Of a stretch of 64,000 nucleotides of DNA, positions 59,863-64,000 are shown piece after piece. Within the stretch, counting starts at the first letter, position 1, and each line of letters opens with the position of its first letter. Location: assembly GCA_964463695.1 (NCBI GenBank), contig CAYXCZ010000001.1, positions 1 through 64,000 of the forward strand. Direction: 5' to 3'. A program made the position numbers and the translations under genes. The DNA comes from JALNZU01 sp964463695. Lineage in GTDB: Bacteria > Bacteroidota > Bacteroidia > Bacteroidales > F082. The notes under the pieces were generated by a model, which was not told the origin of the DNA, ran no database searches, and saw only the letters and a program-made list of their open reading frames with translations.

Positions 59863-62208
59863 ATGAAGAGAATAATGAATAGTCGAATCGCTTTGCTTCT
59901 TGTTATGATTCTGCTTGTAACCTTTGGATGTAATCATACACCTCAAAAAAGCAAAGAGAACCCCTATACCGAATTAGATTCAAAGGTTGCTAAGCTTGTC
60001 AGCGCTATGACTTTAGAAGAAAAAGTCGGCCAAATGACACAGGTGACACTTGATGTGCTTACAACTGGAGGAAGCCCATTATCTAGTTTAGAACCTGTCG
60101 AATTGGATGCTGAGATAATGAAGCAGGCCTTTGGAAAATATAAGGTTGGTTCAATACTTAATACCGCAAATAATCGTGCCCGAAGCACTACCGAATGGAA
60201 CCAAATGGTAAATTCCATTCAAAGTTATGCATTGGAAAACAGCCGTTTAAAAATTCCGATGCTATATGGACTTGATATGATTCATGGTGCGAGTTATGTG
60301 GCTGGGTCTACCCTATTTCCACAGCAGATTGGCATGGCGGCCACCTGGAACCCACAATTGCTTGTTAAGGCTGGCGAAATTACTGCTTATGAAACGCGGG
60401 CTGCCGGTGTTGCATGGACTTTCTCTCCGGTTTTAGATCTAGGCGTTGACCCTCGCTGGCCCCGCCAATGGGAAACTTTCGGAGAAGACCCCTATCTTGC
60501 CTCCGAAATGGGAAAACATCTTATTAATGGTTTACAAGGACCTGAAAACGAAGTATCCGATCCAAAACATATTACAGCTTGCTTAAAACATTACCTTGGC
60601 TATTCACAAACATTAAGCGGAAAAGACCGCTCACCTGCATGGATTCCGGAGAATAAACTGCGGGAATATCATCTTCCATCGTTTAAAGCAGGCGTCGAAG
60701 CAGGTGCGTTAACTGTAATGGTCAACTCGGGAGAAATCAATGGATTGCCTGTGCATGCCAACCCTGCTTTGTTGACAGATTTACTTAAAAACGAGCTTCA
60801 ATTCAATGGATTTGTTGTTTCCGACTGGTCGGATATTGAGTATCTTCATACCCGCCATAAAATTGCATCCACCCAGAAAGAAGCCGTAAAAATTGCGATC
60901 AATGCTGGTATTGATATGTCGATGGTTCCTTATAATTTTGATTTTGCTGACTATCTTATCGAACTTGTTAACGAAGGTCAGGTCACAATGGAACGAATCG
61001 ATGATGCTGTAACCCGTATTCTTAGGGTAAAACACTTAATGGGATTATTCGAACGACCTACCACAGACCGTTCCGACTATCCATTATTCGGATCAGATGA
61101 ATTTGCAGAAGCCTCACTAAAAACTGCCGAAGAATCGATAACTTTATTAAAAAACACGAATCAGATCTTGCCACTTGCTAAAAACACGAAGATTCTTGTC
61201 GGCGGACCTGCGGCAAATACCATGCGCCCGCTTAATGGTGGATGGAGTTATAGTTGGCAAGGTAACCTTGTTGATGAGTTTGCATCTGATTTTTTGACAT
61301 TCTTCGAGGCGATACAATCAAAAGCATCAGTTGCTGGTAATGTTACTCTGGAAGAAGGTGTCAGATATGATGACAAAGCTGACTATAAAGCTGAGATAAA
61401 AGATGATCTGAAAGCCTTTGCAAAAAAAGCTGAAACCTCAGATGTCATTGTTCTATGCATCGGTGAAAATTCTTACACCGAAAAGCCCGGTGACCTTGAA
61501 GATTTGTATATATCTGATTACCAGCAAGAACTAGTAGAAACTGCTTACAAAACGGGAAAACCAGTAGTACTTGTGCTTGCTGAAGGCCGCCCTCGTGTCA
61601 TAAGTAAAATTGAACCGTTGGCTAAAGCCATTATTCAAACCTACCTTCCCGGAAACTTTGGTGGAAAAGCTCTTGCTTCAATTTTATTTGGTGATGTAAA
61701 TCCATCAGGAAAACTTCCATACACCTATCCGAGATTTCCTAACAGCCTCGAGCCATACTATATCAAGCATGCCGAACAGCTTGAAATTGCAGGTTCACCT
61801 ACCGGAACACAATACAATCCTCAGTATCACTTTGGACACGGTTTGAGTTATTCCACATTTGAATACCTTTCAATCACTACAAATAAAGCCTCTTATAAAT
61901 CTTCTGAAACTATAAAACTTACCGTTGAAGTGCGCAACAACTCATCATTCGACGGTAAAGAAACCCTGCAAATTTATAGTTCAGATCTCTATGCTTCTCT
62001 GACTCCAAGCGTAAAAAGATTAAGAGCCTTTAAAAAAATAATGCTAAAAGCTGAAGAAAAACAATTAGTTACATTTGAGATACCTGTAAGAAATTTGGCG
62101 TTTGTTGGACTAAATAATAAATGGACCGTTGAAAAAGGGGAATTTACCCTTTCTGTTGCTGGTTTAACCTCAAATATTTCTATTGAAAATGATGCTTATT
62201 ACGATTAA
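59863..62208 (+). CDS. bglX: GH3 beta-glucosidase (BglX type), lipoprotein
   Basis: A 781-residue GH3 enzyme. Lipoprotein signal with LVMILLVTFGC, then the (beta/alpha)8 domain (about 40-390): MTLEEKVGQMTQVTLDV, IPMLYGLDMIHGASYV, TFSPVLDLGVDPRWPRQWETFGEDPYL, KHYLGYSQTLSGKDR, and the nucleophile Asp in GFVVSDWSDIEYL (about 320). The alpha/beta sandwich (about 420-640) has ITLLKNTNQILPL and VVLVLAEGRPRVI, with a fibronectin-III-like C-terminal domain. It releases glucose from the oligomers made by the GH16 enzymes, presumably in the periplasm; the lipobox suggests membrane anchoring. Part of the same operon. Confidence 0.93.
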   Translation: MKRIMNSRIALLLVMILLVTFGCNHTPQKSKENPYTELDSKVAKLVSAMTLEEKVGQMTQVTLDVLTTGGSPLSSLEPVELDAEIMKQAFGKYKVGSILNTANNRARSTTEWNQMVNSIQSYALENSRLKIPMLYGLDMIHGASYVAGSTLFPQQIGMAATWNPQLLVKAGEITAYETRAAGVAWTFSPVLDLGVDPRWPRQWETFGEDPYLASEMGKHLINGLQGPENEVSDPKHITACLKHYLGYSQTLSGKDRSPAWIPENKLREYHLPSFKAGVEAGALTVMVNSGEINGLPVHANPALLTDLLKNELQFNGFVVSDWSDIEYLHTRHKIASTQKEAVKIAINAGIDMSMVPYNFDFADYLIELVNEGQVTMERIDDAVTRILRVKHLMGLFERPTTDRSDYPLFGSDEFAEASLKTAEESITLLKNTNQILPLAKNTKILVGGPAANTMRPLNGGWSYSWQGNLVDEFASDFLTFFEAIQSKASVAGNVTLEEGVRYDDKADYKAEIKDDLKAFAKKAETSDVIVLCIGENSYTEKPGDLEDLYISDYQQELVETAYKTGKPVVLVLAEGRPRVISKIEPLAKAIIQTYLPGNFGGKALASILFGDVNPSGKLPYTYPRFPNSLEPYYIKHAEQLEIAGSPTGTQYNPQYHFGHGLSYSTFEYLSITTNKASYKSSETIKLTVEVRNNSSFDGKETLQIYSSDLYASLTPSVKRLRAFKKIMLKAEEKQLVTFEIPVRNLAFVGLNNKWTVEKGEFTLSVAGLTSNISIENDAYYD

Positions 62209-62213
62209 ATAAC

Positions 62214-62221
62214 TACTTTTG
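62214..62221 (+). promoter_or_regulatory. Possible internal promoter before the PKD lipoprotein
   Basis: TACTTTTG just after the GH3 stop codon, 84 nt before the next ATG. The base after it is A, not C, and no -33 match was found. Confidence 0.35.
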
Positions 62222-62305
62222 ATTATCTAAAGTTAACAATTCATTAACTATTAAATAAATTTATAACTTAACATTCACTTATTTATTAACCACAAAAATT
62301 CAGAC

Positions 62306-64000
62306 ATGAAAAAAATGCTAAGAATCAGTCTGGCACTGCTGTTAACTGTGCTTCTAGTACCCTTCTCATCTTGTAAAAAAGATGAACCAGATCCCGATGT
62401 AATTGCCAGCTTTACCTTCGTTGTTGACGCTGCCGATTACAAAAAGGTAACTTTTACCAATGAGTCAACCAATTTCTCCGCTTTATCGTGGAACTTTGGT
62501 GACAATACTGCTGTTTCTACCGAAACTAATCCAGTTCATACTTTTGCAGCCCTTGGCGAATATACAGTTACACTAACTGCAACATCACCACAAGGCACAA
62601 AAACCGACTTGTACACAACAAAAGTAACAATCGCTGACCCAAATGCGATGCTAACCATGCTTGTTGGCGAAACCAGCAAAACTTGGAAGTTGCTCCGTGA
62701 TGTTTCTACCGAAAACTATCCATTGGAAGTTGGTCCAATCGACCGTTCAACCATTTGGTGGGCTGTTGGTTTAAATAATGACGAACTTGCTCTTCGTCCA
62801 TGTATGCTGAACGACGAATGGACATTCCATCGTGATGGTAAAATGGTATTTGACGATAAAGGCGATTATTGGGCTGAAGGAAGTATCTATCCTGATGATC
62901 TTGATGATATGTGTGCCTCATCAACCGATCCTATGTTAAATGTTGACGGTGTTGATGTTTCGGCATGGGCTAGTGGTCAACATACTTTTGAACTTACTCC
63001 TGGAACTGAGCCAACACTCAAAGTTATTGGCACAGGAGCATTCTTAGGTCTTTCTAAAGTTGGTACCGACCTTGAATACATGGTTCCACAACCAGATGTT
63101 ACCTACAATGTTATGTCTTTGTATGATGGCACAACCGACACCCTGATTGTTGAGGTTGAATATAAATTCTCTGCTGGCGATGCTGGTCCAGGCGGATATT
63201 GGAGATTTGTTCTTGTTCATTACGACAACCCTGCTGATGAACCACCAATTCCTGGTAACCAACCAGCAGCAAGCTTCACCTACACAGTTGATGGCAGAAC
63301 ACTAGCTTTCACCAATACATCCAACTATGCTACCAGCTACTCATGGGATTTTGGTGACGGATCAACTTCAACTGAAGAAAGTCCAACTCATACCTATGCT
63401 ACCGATGGCAGCTTCACTATCACACTTACCGCTACCAACGATCTTGGAAGCAACACCAGAAGCGTTGACGTACTGCTCTCATCTTCAGTTCTTACTGACG
63501 AAGTATTACAAGGTGCACCATGGAAAGTTCGTGTAGCTCCTAACTCAATCTATGTAGGTCCAGGAATGGGTGATCCTTCATGGTGGCAAACACCTGTCGG
63601 TTTCCTTGATGGTTCTCAGGTAGGCACAACCGATGACTGGTCATGTATGGTTGACGACGAGTTTACCTTTGTTGCTGGTGGCACTTTCACTTATGATACC
63701 AAAGGTTCAACACGTAATGATGGATATTTCGGTGGCACTAACGGATGCATCACAGATGCTGAAATTGCAGCCAGCGGCGAAAATGGAGCCAAATTTGGCA
63801 GTGCCCTTGGTGCTGACGCTCATACCTATGTATTCACCCCAGCAACTGGAGGAGCCCGTGCAATCATTGAGCTAACCAATAGCGCAACAAGAGCCGCTTT
63901 CATTGGATTTATGAAAGGCTATTATGGTGGTGAAAATACAAGTAATGCAAACCCACCAAACGGCGGCATCACTGTAAACCGTTATGAAGTAATGGGTTAC
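62306..64000 (+). CDS. PKD-domain lipoprotein, duplicated module, likely surface glycan-binding protein (3' partial)
   Basis: The frame is open from ATG 62306 to the window end (564+ codons). A lipoprotein signal (MKKMLRISLALLLTVLLVPF, then SSC) is followed by a PKD domain (FTFVVDAADYKKVTF, LSWNFGDNTA, HTFAALGEYTVTLTA), then a beta-rich module with TWKLLR, WW, LRPCMLNDEWTFHRDG and YWRFVLV. The pair recurs: PKD domain SYSWDFGDGSTSTEESPTHTYAT and then a second module with PWKVRV, SWW, WSCMVDDEFTFVAGG. The layout resembles surface glycan-binding proteins (SusE/SGBP-like) of laminarin loci; the location right after GH3 supports this. No catalytic motif was seen. The C-terminus is outside the window. 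Confidence 0.85.
   Translation, partial: MKKMLRISLALLLTVLLVPFSSCKKDEPDPDVIASFTFVVDAADYKKVTFTNESTNFSALSWNFGDNTAVSTETNPVHTFAALGEYTVTLTATSPQGTKTDLYTTKVTIADPNAMLTMLVGETSKTWKLLRDVSTENYPLEVGPIDRSTIWWAVGLNNDELALRPCMLNDEWTFHRDGKMVFDDKGDYWAEGSIYPDDLDDMCASSTDPMLNVDGVDVSAWASGQHTFELTPGTEPTLKVIGTGAFLGLSKVGTDLEYMVPQPDVTYNVMSLYDGTTDTLIVEVEYKFSAGDAGPGGYWRFVLVHYDNPADEPPIPGNQPAASFTYTVDGRTLAFTNTSNYATSYSWDFGDGSTSTEESPTHTYATDGSFTITLTATNDLGSNTRSVDVLLSSSVLTDEVLQGAPWKVRVAPNSIYVGPGMGDPSWWQTPVGFLDGSQVGTTDDWSCMVDDEFTFVAGGTFTYDTKGSTRNDGYFGGTNGCITDAEIAASGENGAKFGSALGADAHTYVFTPATGGARAIIELTNSATRAAFIGFMKGYYGGENTSNANPPNGGITVNRYEVMGY

Noticed and set aside
62706..63262. Two minus-strand frames inside the PKD gene
   Set aside because: Shadow frames opposite a convincing long coding sequence.
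63327..63875. Two plus-strand frames (63327-63536, 63633-63875) near the right end
   Set aside because: They are out of frame with the long PKD lipoprotein gene that is open from 62306 to the window end.
1..64000. Insertion sequences, integrases, phage genes, CRISPR arrays and tRNA genes
   Set aside because: No transposase or integrase motifs, spaced direct repeats or cloverleaf sequences were seen on reading; a dedicated search was not possible.

Overview
The window reads as a chromosomal segment of a Bacteroidota bacterium, probably a Bacteroidales-like environmental or marine lineage (order not certain). Supporting signs: AT-rich DNA; a recurrent TAnnTTTGC promoter -7 box of the Bacteroidota type just upstream of most first genes; a parA-parB-DUF5683-dapB-lepB block; a full Na+-NQR operon; a type IX secretion Plug homologue; and a SusC/SusD polysaccharide locus. 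I saw no tRNA, rRNA, CRISPR array, insertion sequence or phage gene. Genes are close to continuous on both strands.

Layout. 0.1-4.0 kb: DUF423 membrane protein; a thiamine-binding-like protein, a PnuC-family transporter and a NadR-like kinase in overlapping order; a GT4 glycosyltransferase; a tandem universal stress protein. 4.4-12 kb (mostly minus strand): SlyD-type isomerase with a metal-binding tail, a REC-PAS-HTH regulator and its TPR histidine kinase, a FAH-family enzyme, a DEDDh exonuclease and a 2-oxoacid dehydrogenase E2. 12.2-25.6 kb (plus strand, housekeeping): PUR-family protein, ParA/ParB, DUF5683, DapB, signal peptidase I, cyclophilin, FtsK, LolA, a decayed reading frame, RadC, UDP-GlcNAc 2-epimerase, S6-S18-L9 and an rRNA/tRNA methyltransferase. 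25.8-33 kb: a small four-cysteine membrane protein resembling the NQR maturation factor NqrM, the flavin transferase ApbE, and nqrABCDEF. These would act together: ApbE attaches FMN to NqrB and NqrC, and the NqrM-like protein would help metal-centre assembly.

33.2-45.9 kb: T9SS Plug homologue, LruC-domain lipoprotein, PriA, an outer-membrane beta-barrel receptor, S20, and a minus-strand set of an FNR-like reductase with two radical-SAM tRNA methylthiotransferases. 46.1-52.4 kb: the least understood block. A coiled-coil protein, a membrane-spanning protein with a cytoplasmic roadblock/longin-like region and a periplasmic OmpA-like domain, a Ras/Rab-like small GTPase, and a soluble histidine kinase are packed with 4-nt overlap to 23-nt gaps and are followed by a TPR protein. 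I regard this as the best candidate for a poorly described system, an envelope-spanning GTPase signalling module.

52.7-64 kb: a polysaccharide utilization locus for a beta-1,3-glucan of laminarin type: SusC, SusD, two GH16 endo-glucanase lipoproteins (one with two Calx-beta domains), a GH3 beta-glucosidase, and a PKD-domain lipoprotein with an internal duplication that runs off the window end. A perfect 9-bp inverted repeat upstream of susC is a candidate operator. No PUL regulator is visible in the window.
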